Notes under the pieces: generated by a model | What the model was told of the DNA's origin: nothing | Database searches by the model: none | What the model saw: the letters and a program-made list of their open reading frames with translations, nothing else | Program-made: the position numbers and the translations under genes | Shown: one piece after another, positions 1-7,732 of the stretch | How the letters are laid out: the number at the start of each line of letters is the position of its first letter | How positions within the stretch are numbered: position 1 is the stretch's first letter | Assembly: GCF_014198605.1 (NCBI RefSeq) | Contig: NZ_JACIHU010000009.1 | Length of the DNA: 64,000 nucleotides | Reading direction: 5' to 3' (one strand) | Source of the DNA: Rhizobium etli_C | GTDB taxonomy: Bacteria > Pseudomonadota > Alphaproteobacteria > Rhizobiales > Rhizobiaceae

Positions 1-354
1 ACGCAGTATCAGGAAAGCGGCCCCGACTATATCTATTCGCTGCTGACCGGCTATGAAGAGCCGCCGGCGGGTTTCCAGGTGCCGCAGGGTGGACATTACA
101 ACCCCTACTTCAATGCTGCCGCCGTCCTCGCCATGCCGAAGCCGCTCTCCGATGGCCAGGTCACCTATGACGACGGCGCACCGGCCACCGTCGACCAGTA
201 TGCCAAGGACGTCACCGCTTTCCTGATGTGGGCCGCGGAGCCGCATCTGGAGGAGCGCAAGCGCACCGGCTTCATGGTGATGATCTTCCTGGCGATCTTC
301 AGCGTGCTGATCTACCTCACGAAGCGCTCGGTCTACGCCAACAAGGAGCATTGA
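1..354 (+). CDS. petC: Cytochrome c1, C-terminal fragment (gene begins before the window)
   Basis: The reading frame is open from base 1 to the stop at 352-354, so only the last 117 residues are visible. Cytochrome c1 carries the covalent haem of the bc1 complex and passes electrons to soluble cytochrome c. The fragment has the AMPKPL segment, whose methionine is the usual sixth haem ligand, followed by a soluble stretch and one C-terminal membrane helix at about residues 93-111 of the fragment. It ends in a short basic tail facing the cytoplasm. The CxxCH haem site lies outside the window. In some alphaproteobacteria cytochrome b and c1 are fused (fbcH), which cannot be judged here. A terminator follows at once, so petC ends its operon. 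Confidence 0.9.
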   Translation, partial: TQYQESGPDYIYSLLTGYEEPPAGFQVPQGGHYNPYFNAAAVLAMPKPLSDGQVTYDDGAPATVDQYAKDVTAFLMWAAEPHLEERKRTGFMVMIFLAIFSVLIYLTKRSVYANKEH

Positions 355-374
355 GCCTTCCTTGTCCGAATTCG

Positions 375-402
375 AAAGGCGGCTCACGGGCCGCCTTTTT
401 TG
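375..402 (+). terminator. Rho-independent terminator after petC
   Basis: A hairpin with GGCGGC / GCCGCC arms and a short TCACGG loop is followed by six T residues, 20 bases after the petC stop. It separates the bc1 operon from apt. Confidence 0.8.
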
Positions 403-583
403 TTGCCGGCGATTCCATTGGCTCGCAGCCTCATGCGTCTCAGCGACGCCACGTCCTTTCTGACGCGCAAAGGGCGCGTAGCGCCTTGAACTGCCGGATA
501 ATTTTATGCCTAAATCGATTTCGATTTGAGGAATTATGCAGTAGGGTGCGGCCGTTTCATGCCCTCGCAGATATGGACTTTCC

Positions 584-1126
584 ATGGACAATACGACGTC
601 GGAGCTCGCAGCCAGCATCCGCTCCATCCCCGACTATCCGAAGCCCGGAATCATTTTCCGTGACATCACCACGCTGCTCGGCAATCCCCGCGCCTTCCGC
701 AGGGCGGTCGATGAGCTCGTGCAGCCCTATGCGGGAACGAAGATCGACAAGATCGCCGGCATGGAGGCGCGCGGTTTCATTCTCGGCGGCGCGGTGGCGC
801 ATCAGCTTTCCTCGGGCTTCGTGCCGATCCGGAAGAAGGGCAAGCTGCCGCATGACACCGTTCGTATCGCCTACAGCCTGGAATATGGCGTAGACGAGAT
901 GGAGATGCATCGCGATGCGATCGAGCCCGGCGAGAAGGTGATCCTGGTCGACGATCTGATCGCCACCGGCGGCACGGCTGTCGGAGCTACGAAGCTGCTG
1001 CGTCAGATCGGCGCAGAGGTGGTCGGCGCCTGCTTCGTCATTGATCTGCCCGATCTCGGCGGCCGCCGGAAGCTGGAAGAACTCGGCGTCAGCGTGCACA
1101 CGCTGGTCGAATTTTCCGGACACTGA
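584..1126 (+). CDS. apt: Adenine phosphoribosyltransferase
   Basis: Salvages adenine by converting adenine plus PRPP to AMP and pyrophosphate in the cytosol. The 180-residue length is standard. The PRPP-binding signature ILVDDLIATGGT is at about residues 121-132, and the N-terminal PDYPKPGIIFRDIT block is the family hallmark. The start is the ATG directly before DNTTSELAASIRSIP; it has no strong Shine-Dalgarno sequence. It stands alone between the petC terminator and the convergent MaoC genes. The 230-base gap upstream holds an AT-rich stretch at about 487-530 that resembles the ends of rhizobial intergenic mosaic elements. No operon partner is evident. Confidence 0.95.
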   Translation: MDNTTSELAASIRSIPDYPKPGIIFRDITTLLGNPRAFRRAVDELVQPYAGTKIDKIAGMEARGFILGGAVAHQLSSGFVPIRKKGKLPHDTVRIAYSLEYGVDEMEMHRDAIEPGEKVILVDDLIATGGTAVGATKLLRQIGAEVVGACFVIDLPDLGGRRKLEELGVSVHTLVEFSGH

Positions 1127-1149
1127 GTGCGCCCTCGCTGCTAGTGGCC

Positions 1150-1617
1150 TCAGTCGTACTCGAGGACGCCGCTTTCGAAGCGCATGACGGGATCGCCGTT
1201 TTGATTGACGCCTTCGCAGAGGATGGTGTTGAGGTGCCAGCCCGGCCGCGACGCGAGCGGCCGGCTGGAGAGGAGGGCGACGGAGTAGGTCACGACGTCG
1301 CCTGGGAAGATCGGCCGCAGCCACTGCAGTTTCTGGAAACCCGGCGAAGGGCCGAGGTTCGGTGCCGCCAGCCCTCTCTGCGCGAGGGCGACGCTCTGAC
1401 GTTTCCAGAAGGCGAGGAAGGTGCGCATCCAGGCGGCGGTGGTGTGCCAGCCCGATGCGCAAAGGCCACCGAACAGGGTTTCTTTGGCGGCGTCCTTGTC
1501 GACATGAAAACGCTGCGGATCGTAGCGCGTCGCGAAGTGAATGATGTTTTCCTCGGTGAAGACGTAGCTGCCGATCTCGGCCTTTTCGCCGACGGCGTAA
1601 AGTTCAGACATTCTCAT
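1150..1617 (-). CDS. MaoC-like (R)-specific hydratase domain protein, second of a pair
   Basis: A single hot-dog-fold MaoC domain of 155 residues. This family hydrates enoyl-CoA thioesters or related substrates. The hydratase signature region with YDPQRFHVD is at about residues 32-40, giving the expected Asp and His, and is followed by the conserved GLCASGWHT block. I chose the ATG at 1615-1617 because it overlaps the stop of the upstream MaoC gene in an ATGA arrangement, which indicates translational coupling; longer in-frame starts would run deep into that gene. The pair probably forms a heterodimer or two related subunits. The substrate cannot be told from the sequence. Confidence 0.85.
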   Translation of the reverse strand: MRMSELYAVGEKAEIGSYVFTEENIIHFATRYDPQRFHVDKDAAKETLFGGLCASGWHTTAAWMRTFLAFWKRQSVALAQRGLAAPNLGPSPGFQKLQWLRPIFPGDVVTYSVALLSSRPLASRPGWHLNTILCEGVNQNGDPVMRFESGVLEYD

Positions 1618-2102
1618 GCTGTAATCTCCGGGCCCATGCTGATGCCGGGGGCAGGGCGCATGCGGATCATGATCGAGTTTTCCGAGAGACAAACGAGTTC
1701 GCCGCGCTGATTTTCCACCTCGTGGCGGAATTTGGCAATGCCGATGCCGGGGCGCGAGCGCATCGGCCGGGCTTCAAGCACGGTCGAGTGACCCTGCAGC
1801 GTGTCGCCTGAAAGCACCGGCTTTCGCCATTCCATCAGATCGATGCCGGGCGCACCCTCGCAGAGCGCGTTCAGGATGTAGCTGTCGGCCATCATGCGCA
1901 TCAGCATCGCGGAGGTATGCCAGCCGGAGGCGGCGAGACCGCCGAGAATGCTGGCGCGGCCGGCAGCCTCGTCGAGATGCATCGGCTGCGGATCGAATTC
2001 GCTGGCGAATTCGATGATTTCCCCGGCGCTCACCAGCTTCGGGCCGAGGGGAAAGCGGCGACCGGGCTCAAAATCCTCGAAGGAAAGCATTTCTGCCGAC
2101 AT
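1614..2102 (-). CDS. MaoC-like (R)-specific hydratase domain protein, first of a pair
   Basis: A 162-residue single-domain MaoC protein. The segment FDPQPMHLDE at about residues 36-45 matches the hydratase active-site motif, and GLAASGWHTSAMLMR aligns with the same block of the downstream partner, so the two genes look like an ancient duplication. It overlaps the downstream gene by four bases. The pair is a common neighbour of ychF and pth in rhizobia. The reaction is probably hydration or dehydration of an acyl-CoA, but physiological function is not known to me. A palindromic repeat lies just upstream, so the promoter must be in or beyond it. Confidence 0.85.
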   Translation of the reverse strand: MSAEMLSFEDFEPGRRFPLGPKLVSAGEIIEFASEFDPQPMHLDEAAGRASILGGLAASGWHTSAMLMRMMADSYILNALCEGAPGIDLMEWRKPVLSGDTLQGHSTVLEARPMRSRPGIGIAKFRHEVENQRGELVCLSENSIMIRMRPAPGISMGPEITA

Positions 2103-2128
2103 TCACTCCTCCGCCATATGCAGCGCCT

Positions 2129-2242
2129 AGAACAGGATGATTTTAGGCCGAATCGGCCTAAAAATCTGAATCCTGTTCTACATTAAAGAGTTAGAGCATG
2201 ATGTCGCCCGAAAACCGCTCACACTTTTCGGCATCATGCTCT
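2129..2242. repeat. Rhizobial intergenic mosaic (RIME-like) element, copy 1
   Basis: Two palindromes lie side by side. The first has outer arms AGAACAGGAT / ATCCTGTTCT and an inner TTTTAGGCCGA / TCGGCCTAAAA. The second has outer arms AGAGCATGATG / CATCATGCTCT. A nearly identical element in the opposite orientation is at 43548-43659. Partial copies of the second palindrome are at 25018-25060 and 39141-39190. It lies between the MaoC pair and a membrane-protein gene. Confidence 0.85.
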
Positions 2243-2296
2243 AGTGCTTACAATAGCATCCGCGCGGGCTCAATGATTCCGGGGAGATAAACCGGC

Positions 2297-3376
2297 ATGA
2301 CGGAACTGAAGTCGATACTCGACGAGGCAGCGCGCCAGGGGCTGATTTCGCCGGAGGCGGGCGGGCGGCTTCTGCCTTTCCTGACTGAGCGCGGCGTGGC
2401 GGTTGTCGAGCCGCAGCCGACAGCCGCCGACGGACCGGCCTGGTCGGACACGGAGACGCCGCGCTTCGTGCGCGGGTTTCACGACGTGCTGATCACCATC
2501 GGCGTCGTCGTGGCGCTCGGCGGCCTCTGGGGGCTTTCGGCACTCTATGCCGTGCTGCCCGCGATCATCGTCCTTTCGGAAATCCTGGTGCGCCGCCAGC
2601 GGCTCGCTCTGCCAGCCGTCAGCCTGGCGATCGCGCTGTTTTGCTGGACCTGCCTGCTGATGTCGCGATTCTTCCCGCCGTGGACGCCGACCGCTACATC
2701 CTTCGGAGCGGAGGCGACGCAGTTCGTCGCCGGTTTCCCGATCATTCTCGGCGCCTATTATGCCCGCTACCGCGTGCCGCTGTCGCTGGCACTCTCTATC
2801 ATGTCGGTGCTTGCCTTCGTCCTCACCCTGCTTTTGCGCGTGGTACAGTGGGCAAGCGGCAATCCGGCGTTTTTCCTCGATCATCCCATCGTGCTGGCGC
2901 AGGTTGCCCTCGTCTGCTCGCTCGGACTGTTTGCGATGGCGCTCTATTTCGATCTCGGCGACCGGCTGCGGCGGACAACGCGTTCGGATATCGCTTTCTG
3001 GCTGCATCTCGGTGCGGCGCCAGCGCTGCTCTACAGCACTGTTTCCCTGCTGTCGTTCGGGGAAGACGTTCGCATCTTCGACGTCGCGAATATGTCGTCG
3101 CGGACACCCGTGGTCGTCGCGACGGTGGCGATGCTGATGCTGATCGGTCTCATCATCGACCGGCGCGCCTTCGTCACCTCGGGACTGCTGTCGCTCGGCG
3201 TTGCGATCTTCGGCGTCTTCCGGCAGGGAAGCGCCACGGTCGACACCTATATCTTCACGACGCTGATTATCGTGGGAGTGATCGTATTGATCATCGGCAC
3301 CGGCTGGATGCCGCTGCGGCGGCTGGTGCTCAAGGCACTGCCGCCGGCCATCGCAAACAGGCTGCCGCCGGGTTAA
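2297..3376 (+). CDS. Polytopic membrane protein, DUF2157-like
   Basis: 359 residues. The first 60 or so are soluble and contain a segment (GLISPEAGGRLLPFL) like the N-terminal part of DUF2157 proteins. The rest is a run of about nine to ten hydrophobic helices from residue 62 to 345 with short polar loops, ending in a basic cytoplasmic tail. No catalytic motif or transporter signature is visible. A Shine-Dalgarno-like GGGGAG precedes the ATG at 2297. It is monocistronic, with a RIME-like repeat upstream and a terminator overlapping its stop codon. The function is unknown; assignment to DUF2157 is tentative. Confidence 0.75.
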   Translation: MTELKSILDEAARQGLISPEAGGRLLPFLTERGVAVVEPQPTAADGPAWSDTETPRFVRGFHDVLITIGVVVALGGLWGLSALYAVLPAIIVLSEILVRRQRLALPAVSLAIALFCWTCLLMSRFFPPWTPTATSFGAEATQFVAGFPIILGAYYARYRVPLSLALSIMSVLAFVLTLLLRVVQWASGNPAFFLDHPIVLAQVALVCSLGLFAMALYFDLGDRLRRTTRSDIAFWLHLGAAPALLYSTVSLLSFGEDVRIFDVANMSSRTPVVVATVAMLMLIGLIIDRRAFVTSGLLSLGVAIFGVFRQGSATVDTYIFTTLIIVGVIVLIIGTGWMPLRRLVLKALPPAIANRLPPG

Positions 3377-3393
3377 GGCGGCAGCGGTCTTTT
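3362..3393 (+). terminator. Terminator overlapping the stop of the membrane-protein gene
   Basis: Eight-base arms CTGCCGCC / GGCGGCAG enclose the TAA stop of the upstream gene and are followed by GTCTTTT. It lies three bases before the convergent ychF stop. Confidence 0.65.
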
Positions 3394-3395
3394 AT

Positions 3396-4499
3396 TTAGG
3401 TGTTGAAACGGAAGTGGATGACGTCGCCGTCCTGGACGACGTATTCCTTGCCTTCATCGCGCGCCTTGCCGGCATCCTTGGCGCCGACTTCGCCGTTGAA
3501 TTTGATGTAGTCGTCATAGGCGATGGTGTTGGCGCGAATGAAGCCGCGCTCGAAATCCGAATGGATGACGCCGGCGGCCTGCGGCGCCTTGGTGCCGCGC
3601 TCGATCGTCCAGGCGCGCGTTTCCTTCGGGCCGACGGTGAAATAGGTGATGAGGTGAAGCAGCTTGTAGCCGGCGCGGATCAGCCGGTCGAGGCCGGCCT
3701 CGTCAAGGTCGAGGGCGGAGAGGAATTCCTTGGCCTCATCCTCGGGAAGCTGGGCGACCTCAGCCTCGATCGCCGCCGAGATGACGACGGTTTCGGCACC
3801 CTGTTCCCTGGCCATGGCGGCGACGGCCTCGGTGAATTCGTTGCCGGTCGAAGCCTCGGCCTCAGCGACGTTGCAGACATAGAGCACCGGATGCGAGGTC
3901 AGCAAGTTGAGGCCCTTGAGGATGATGATCTCCTCGGCATCGAGCGTCGACAGCAGCGTGCGCACCGGCTTGCCCTCGTTGAGCAGCTTCAGCGACGCTT
4001 CCATGATCGGCAGCATCGCCATCGACTCCTTGTCCTTGCCGGTGGCGCGCTTGCGCGTCTGCTCGGTGCGGCGCTCCAGGCTTTCGAGGTCGGCAAGCAT
4101 CAGCTCGGTCTCGATCGTCTCGGCATCGGCAACGGGGTTGATGCGGCCCTCGACATGGGTGATGTCGCTGTCTTCGAAGCAGCGCAGCACATGCACGATC
4201 GCGTCGACTTCGCGGATATTGGCGAGGAACTGGTTGCCGAGGCCTTCACCTTTCGAGGCGCCGCGCACCAGGCCGGCGATATCGACGAAGGAGATGCGGG
4301 TCGGGATCAATTCCTTGGACTTGGCGATGTCGGCAAGCTTGCGCATGCGCGGATCAGGTACGGCGACTTCGCCGGTATTCGGCTCGATGGTGCAGAAGGG
4401 ATAATTCGCCGCCTGTGCCGCCGCCGTCTTGGTGAGCGCGTTGAAGAGGGTCGATTTGCCGACGTTCGGCAGACCGACGATGCCGCATTTGAAGCCCAT
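3396..4499 (-). CDS. ychF: Redox-responsive ribosome-associated ATPase YchF (Obg/TRAFAC family)
   Basis: 367 residues, close to E. coli YchF. The start is set at MGFKCGIVGLPNVGKST, where homologues begin; an in-frame ATG four codons earlier is possible, and the longer open frame upstream is not conserved. G1 (GLPNVGKST), G3 (DIAGL) and the atypical G4 NVAEAE are all visible. NxxE in place of NKxD explains the ATP preference known for this family. A central coiled-coil region is followed by a C-terminal TGS domain at about residues 280-365. YchF binds ribosomes and represses stress responses in E. coli. It commonly sits near pth, as here, but in this genome a toxin-antitoxin pair, clpS and a GNAT gene lie between them. 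Confidence 0.95.
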   Translation of the reverse strand: MGFKCGIVGLPNVGKSTLFNALTKTAAAQAANYPFCTIEPNTGEVAVPDPRMRKLADIAKSKELIPTRISFVDIAGLVRGASKGEGLGNQFLANIREVDAIVHVLRCFEDSDITHVEGRINPVADAETIETELMLADLESLERRTEQTRKRATGKDKESMAMLPIMEASLKLLNEGKPVRTLLSTLDAEEIIILKGLNLLTSHPVLYVCNVAEAEASTGNEFTEAVAAMAREQGAETVVISAAIEAEVAQLPEDEAKEFLSALDLDEAGLDRLIRAGYKLLHLITYFTVGPKETRAWTIERGTKAPQAAGVIHSDFERGFIRANTIAYDDYIKFNGEVGAKDAGKARDEGKEYVVQDGDVIHFRFNT

Positions 4500-4602
4500 G
4501 GCTTGATCCATATCTATTGGTAACTTTGCCCTGCCTATGCGGGAATGGTCGGCTCGGGTCAAGGGTTCGCGGTATGAATTGAAAAAGCAATGGCGCCCGG
4601 CT

Positions 4603-4632
4603 TGAAGGTAAGGCGATTTAGCCTTACCTTCA
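4603..4632. promoter_or_regulatory. 30-bp perfect palindrome, probable antitoxin operator
   Basis: Two 12-base arms (TGAAGGTAAGGC / GCCTTACCTTCA) are perfectly complementary around a six-base GATTTA centre. It ends 20 bases before the ATG of the AbrB/MazE-type antitoxin and is also about 100 bases upstream of ychF on the other strand. AbrB-fold antitoxins usually repress their own operon by binding such palindromes. A terminator is unlikely because there is no T tract and it precedes a coding start. Confidence 0.7.
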
Positions 4633-4652
4633 GAAAAAAGGACATATCGAAC

Positions 4653-4931
4653 ATGGCGACCCTGACAGTGACGGCAAAGGGGCAAGTCACCCTGAAAAAG
4701 GAGGTGCTTCAGCACCTCGGGATCAGGCCCGGCGACAAGATCGATGTCGATCTCCTGCCAGGTGGCAAAGTCGAGGTCGCTGCGGTAAAAACGCCGCCGG
4801 CCGCCGGCTCGATCGAAAGCTTCTTCGGAAGCCTCAGGAACAACGAGAATATCCATGCGACGCTCGAGGAGATCGACGAGGCCATTAGAGCAGGCTGGGC
4901 AGGCGAGATCGGCAGCGGCGATGATCGTTGA
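4653..4931 (+). CDS. AbrB/MazE-family antitoxin of a type II toxin-antitoxin pair
   Basis: 92 residues. Residues 1-45 form the swapped-hairpin AbrB DNA-binding domain (MATLTVTAKGQVTLKKEVL, then PGDKIDVDLLPGGKVEV). The acidic C-terminal half should wrap the toxin. I chose the ATG at 4653 because the domain begins there and an AGAAAAAAGGA ribosome site precedes it. The last 11 bases overlap the PIN toxin start, the usual antitoxin-first layout. The antitoxin probably autoregulates through the 30-bp palindrome just upstream. The pair interrupts the ychF-pth neighbourhood found in relatives, so it may be a mobile insertion, although no transposase or attachment site is seen. Confidence 0.85.
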   Translation: MATLTVTAKGQVTLKKEVLQHLGIRPGDKIDVDLLPGGKVEVAAVKTPPAAGSIESFFGSLRNNENIHATLEEIDEAIRAGWAGEIGSGDDR

Positions 4932-5319
4932 TACGAATGTGCTTGTGCGGGCGGCCGTGGACGACGACCCGAAGCAAACGGAACGTGCAAGGATATTGAT
5001 GCGCGAGGCCGAAAGGCTGTTCGTTTCCAGCCTGACATTTTGCGAGTTCGTCTGGATCGTCGGCCGGATTTATCGCAAGAGCGCCTCCGAGATATCAGCG
5101 ACCATCCGGCTGCTGATATCGGACAGGAAGGTCGTCTACGACAGAGCAGCTATCGAGGCTGGGTTGTCCTTCCTCGATGCCGGCGGGGATTTCGCCGATG
5201 GCGTCATCGTCTTCGAAGGCCGCAGGCTTGGCGGCGAAATATTCGCGACCTTCGACAGAAAGGCCGCCGCGATCGTCGAATGTGCCGGGCGGGCTTGCTT
5301 GCTGCTGTCGGCGGAGTGA
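4921..5319 (+). CDS. PIN-domain ribonuclease toxin (VapC-like)
   Basis: 132 residues forming a single PIN domain. MIVDTNVLVRA supplies the first acidic residue, FCEFVWI the second, and GDFADGVIVF the later acid(s) that bind Mg2+. VapC-type toxins cleave tRNA or rRNA. I chose the ATG at 4921, which overlaps the antitoxin by 11 bases and gives the canonical start of the fold; the longer frame upstream is arginine-rich read-through of the antitoxin gene. A PIN toxin with an AbrB-type antitoxin is a known VapBC combination. Targets cannot be deduced from the sequence. The gene ends about 90 bases before clpS. Confidence 0.85.
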   Translation: MIVDTNVLVRAAVDDDPKQTERARILMREAERLFVSSLTFCEFVWIVGRIYRKSASEISATIRLLISDRKVVYDRAAIEAGLSFLDAGGDFADGVIVFEGRRLGGEIFATFDRKAAAIVECAGRACLLLSAE

Positions 5320-5409
5320 TATCCGTCATTGAACTGCCGTACCGGGGGTGCAATATATTACCGCGGATATTTTTCTGCTTTCTCATGTCATCAACCGGTA
5401 GAATTTCCG

Positions 5410-5721
5410 ATGAGTGACAACGACGTTGCCCTGAAACCGAAGACCAAGGTGAAGCCGAAGCTGGACAAGCCGAAGCTCTACAAGGTCATTCTCGTCAATG
5501 ACGATTATACGCCGCGCGAATTCGTCATCGTGATCCTGAAGGTCGTCTTCCGCATGAGCGAGGAGACCGGCTATCGGGTGATGATGACGGCGCACAAGCT
5601 CGGTTCCTGCGTGGTCGTGGTCTGCGCCAAGGACATTGCCGAGACCAAGGCCAAGGAGGGCATCGATCTTGCCAAGGAGATGGGCTTTCCGTTGATGTTC
5701 ACGACCGAGCCCGAGGAATAG
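5410..5721 (+). CDS. clpS2: ATP-dependent Clp protease adaptor ClpS2
   Basis: 103 residues. ClpS adaptors deliver N-degron substrates to ClpAP. The core LYKVILVNDDYTPREFV at about residues 25-41 gives the NDDYT pocket residues, and the C-terminal FPLMFTTEPEE is typical. The lysine/proline-rich N-terminal arm and RMSEETGYRVMMTAH match the second alphaproteobacterial paralogue (ClpS2 of Agrobacterium) better than ClpS1, which normally lies next to clpA. No clpA is present here, which supports this. In Agrobacterium ClpS2 recognises a narrower set of N-terminal residues; whether this copy does the same is inference. The gene converges on a GNAT gene six bases away, with a short GAGCCCG / CGGGCTC hairpin across the junction. 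Confidence 0.9.
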   Translation: MSDNDVALKPKTKVKPKLDKPKLYKVILVNDDYTPREFVIVILKVVFRMSEETGYRVMMTAHKLGSCVVVVCAKDIAETKAKEGIDLAKEMGFPLMFTTEPEE

Positions 5722-5727
5722 CCGGGC

Positions 5728-6189
5728 TCAGGCTCGGCGGATCTGATAGCCGGTCTTGTCCTGGATGAAGCCGCAGTTCTCGTAGAAGCGAAGCGTCGCA
5801 GGATTTTTGGAGCCGGTCAGCAGCATCACCTTGTAACAACCGGCCTTCCAGGCTTGCTCTACCGCATGACCGATGACGGCGCCGGCATAACCCTGACGGC
5901 GGTGGTCGGCGTGGGTGACGACGTTTTCGATGAGCGCATAGGAGGCGCCGCCCCGCGTCAGGTTCGGCACGACGATCAGCGTGGCGGTGGCGGCGGCGAC
6001 ATCGCCGGCAAAGGCAATGAAGACGGTCATGCCGGGATGGGCGAGGATGGCGGAGAAGCGCTCTTCTGCCATGGCCGTGTCGAGAACGGGATCTGTCGGG
6101 TTCAAATGCCGGTAGAGGACGGCCAGTCCCGGAAGATCGCCGGCAGTTGCGGGGCGGATGGCGAAAATCTGGTCCGGCACCGGCCTCAT
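5728..6189 (-). CDS. GNAT-family N-acetyltransferase
   Basis: 153 residues forming one GNAT domain. The acetyl-CoA pyrophosphate loop RRQGYAG is at about residues 96-102, after the beta-4 strand (YALIENVVTH). The C-terminal NPATLRFYENCGF is the typical end of the fold. The substrate cannot be predicted; candidates are protein N-termini, amines or small molecules. Its ATG overlaps the pth stop in an ATGA arrangement, so it is translated after pth in one transcript. Such coupling to peptidyl-tRNA hydrolase might hint at a role in clearing aminoacylated products, but that is speculation. Confidence 0.85.
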   Translation of the reverse strand: MRPVPDQIFAIRPATAGDLPGLAVLYRHLNPTDPVLDTAMAEERFSAILAHPGMTVFIAFAGDVAAATATLIVVPNLTRGGASYALIENVVTHADHRRQGYAGAVIGHAVEQAWKAGCYKVMLLTGSKNPATLRFYENCGFIQDKTGYQIRRA

Positions 6190-6917
6190 TCCCCCTTATT
6201 GCCGAACATCTTCTTCAGCATCTCGGCCATCGGCCCGGTGGCGGGGAGTTTCGGCTGATTGCTGCTGCGGGCCTGGCGGATGTGCGACTGACCGGCCGGT
6301 TTCTTTTCTCCATCCTTGCTTTCTCTGCGCGGTTTTTCCTCCTCGGCCTGGCCGCCGAGCGCCAGCGCGATCTTGTTCATCAGCTGCGAATCCTCGTTCC
6401 GCACCAGCATCTCGGCATTGTCGGCGAGCGTGTCGAGCAGCGGTTCCAGCCAGTCCCTGTCGGCCTTGGCGAAATCGCCGAGCACATGGTTCTGCACCAT
6501 TTCCTTGACGCCGGGATGGCCGATGCCGAGGCGCAGGCGCCGGTATTCCTTGCCGCAATGGGCGTCCAGCGACCTGATGCCATTGTGGCCGCCATGGCCG
6601 CCGCCGGTCTTCAGCCGCGCCTTGCCAGCGGGAAGGTCGAGCTCGTCATAAATCGCGACAAGGTCGGCCGGCTGGAGCTTGTAGAAGCGCATCGCCTCGC
6701 CGACGGCCTCGCCGGAGAGGTTCATGTAGGTCTGGGGTTTGATCAGCAGCACCTTCTCGCCGGCGAGTTCGCCTTCGGCGATCTCGCCCCTGAACTTTTT
6801 CGACCAGGGCGAAAAGCTGTGACGCCGATGGATGGCGTCAACGGCCATGAAGCCGATATTGTGACGGTTGCCGGCGTATTTCGCGCCGGGATTGCCGAGA
6901 CCCGCGATGATCAGCAT
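6186..6917 (-). CDS. pth: Peptidyl-tRNA hydrolase with C-terminal extension
   Basis: Cleaves peptidyl-tRNA released by abortive translation. GLGNPGAKYAGNRHNIGF at the N-terminus carries the catalytic His and the substrate-binding Asn. The middle GGGHGGHNGIRS block is also present. The catalytic domain ends near residue 188. About 55 further residues, charged and rich in Lys, Arg, Gly and Pro, end in a short amphipathic segment (PMAEMLKKMFGNKG). That tail is absent from E. coli Pth (194 residues) and looks disordered except for the last helix. The downstream GNAT gene is translationally coupled. In many rhizobia pth follows rplY directly, but here two genes are interposed. Confidence 0.95.
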   Translation of the reverse strand: MLIIAGLGNPGAKYAGNRHNIGFMAVDAIHRRHSFSPWSKKFRGEIAEGELAGEKVLLIKPQTYMNLSGEAVGEAMRFYKLQPADLVAIYDELDLPAGKARLKTGGGHGGHNGIRSLDAHCGKEYRRLRLGIGHPGVKEMVQNHVLGDFAKADRDWLEPLLDTLADNAEMLVRNEDSQLMNKIALALGGQAEEEKPRRESKDGEKKPAGQSHIRQARSSNQPKLPATGPMAEMLKKMFGNKGE

Positions 6918-6994
6918 GGCCTGTCTTCCTCGCTTAAGCTTTCCCGCTGTTCACCACCCGGAAAACCGCGCAATGTCAAGCGGAAAGGGCAGCA

Positions 6995-7708
6995 TCAGTC
7001 CGACAGGTTCATGCCGTATTTCAGGAAGATCTTTTGCTGGTCGCCGTCGGCGATCAGCTTGTCGAGCGCGGCCTGCATCTTGGCGCGCAAATCGTCCGGA
7101 AAGCTCTTTTCGCAGGCGATGCCCATCGGTTGGGCCGAGAGAACGGTCACCATCTCCACCGGCTGATCGGCCTTCAGCTTGTCGTAATAGAGTTCGGAGA
7201 TCGGCATCATGTCGATGCGGCCGCTCAGCAGCTTGCGCAGCGTCGCGTTGAAGTCGCTGGCAACATCGAGCTTGGGGAAACCCTTCTCCTTCAGGATCGT
7301 CTCGGTGTAATCCTCGCGCTGGGTGCCGACCGTATATTTCTTCGCCTCGTCGAGATTGCCGGCGGTGACGCCAGAGCCCTTGCGGGTGATCAGGATATTG
7401 CGGTCGATCAGCAGCGGCTCGACCCATTTGAACAGCGGGTCGCGCGCGCTGTTGTGAGCGGTGGCGAAGACGCAGGTCATCGGCGCCGTGCGGGCGAGGC
7501 TGAAAGCGCGGGCCCAGGGCATCACCTCGATCGTGTAGTCGACACCGATCGCGGCCATCACCTTTTCGACCTGCTCGACGGTCGCGCCCTTGATCTCCTT
7601 GCCTTCGCGATAGTTGAAGGGGGCATAATCCTCGGTCGTGAAATTGATTGTCTGCGCATGGGCGGCGCAGGGCAGCGCCAGGCATGCGAGAAGCAGGAGC
7701 TTTTTCAT
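6995..7708 (-). CDS. Periplasmic solute-binding protein, family 3-like
   Basis: 237 residues. A signal peptide (MKKLLLLACLALPCAAHA) is followed by a two-lobed SBP_bac_3 fold with TEDYAPFNY near the mature N-terminus, the usual first ligand-binding segment of polar amino-acid binding proteins. There are no permease or ATPase genes nearby, so it is unlikely to be a classical transporter subunit. An AAGGAG ribosome site precedes the ATG. It starts 24 bases after the stop of the GGDEF-EAL gene on the same strand, so the two are probably co-transcribed. A sensory ligand-presenting role is therefore possible. The ligand is unknown. Confidence 0.8.
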   Translation of the reverse strand: MKKLLLLACLALPCAAHAQTINFTTEDYAPFNYREGKEIKGATVEQVEKVMAAIGVDYTIEVMPWARAFSLARTAPMTCVFATAHNSARDPLFKWVEPLLIDRNILITRKGSGVTAGNLDEAKKYTVGTQREDYTETILKEKGFPKLDVASDFNATLRKLLSGRIDMMPISELYYDKLKADQPVEMVTVLSAQPMGIACEKSFPDDLRAKMQAALDKLIADGDQQKIFLKYGMNLSD

Positions 7709-7732
7709 CGGATCATCTCCTTGGTTCTTCGT

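Noticed and set aside
487..530. A further RIME-like element before apt
   Set aside because: Only an AT-rich similarity to element ends is seen, with no clear palindrome, so it was not listed as a repeat.
4603..4632. Palindrome before the AbrB gene as a terminator of ychF or another gene
   Set aside because: It lies upstream, not downstream, of both flanking genes and has no T tract.
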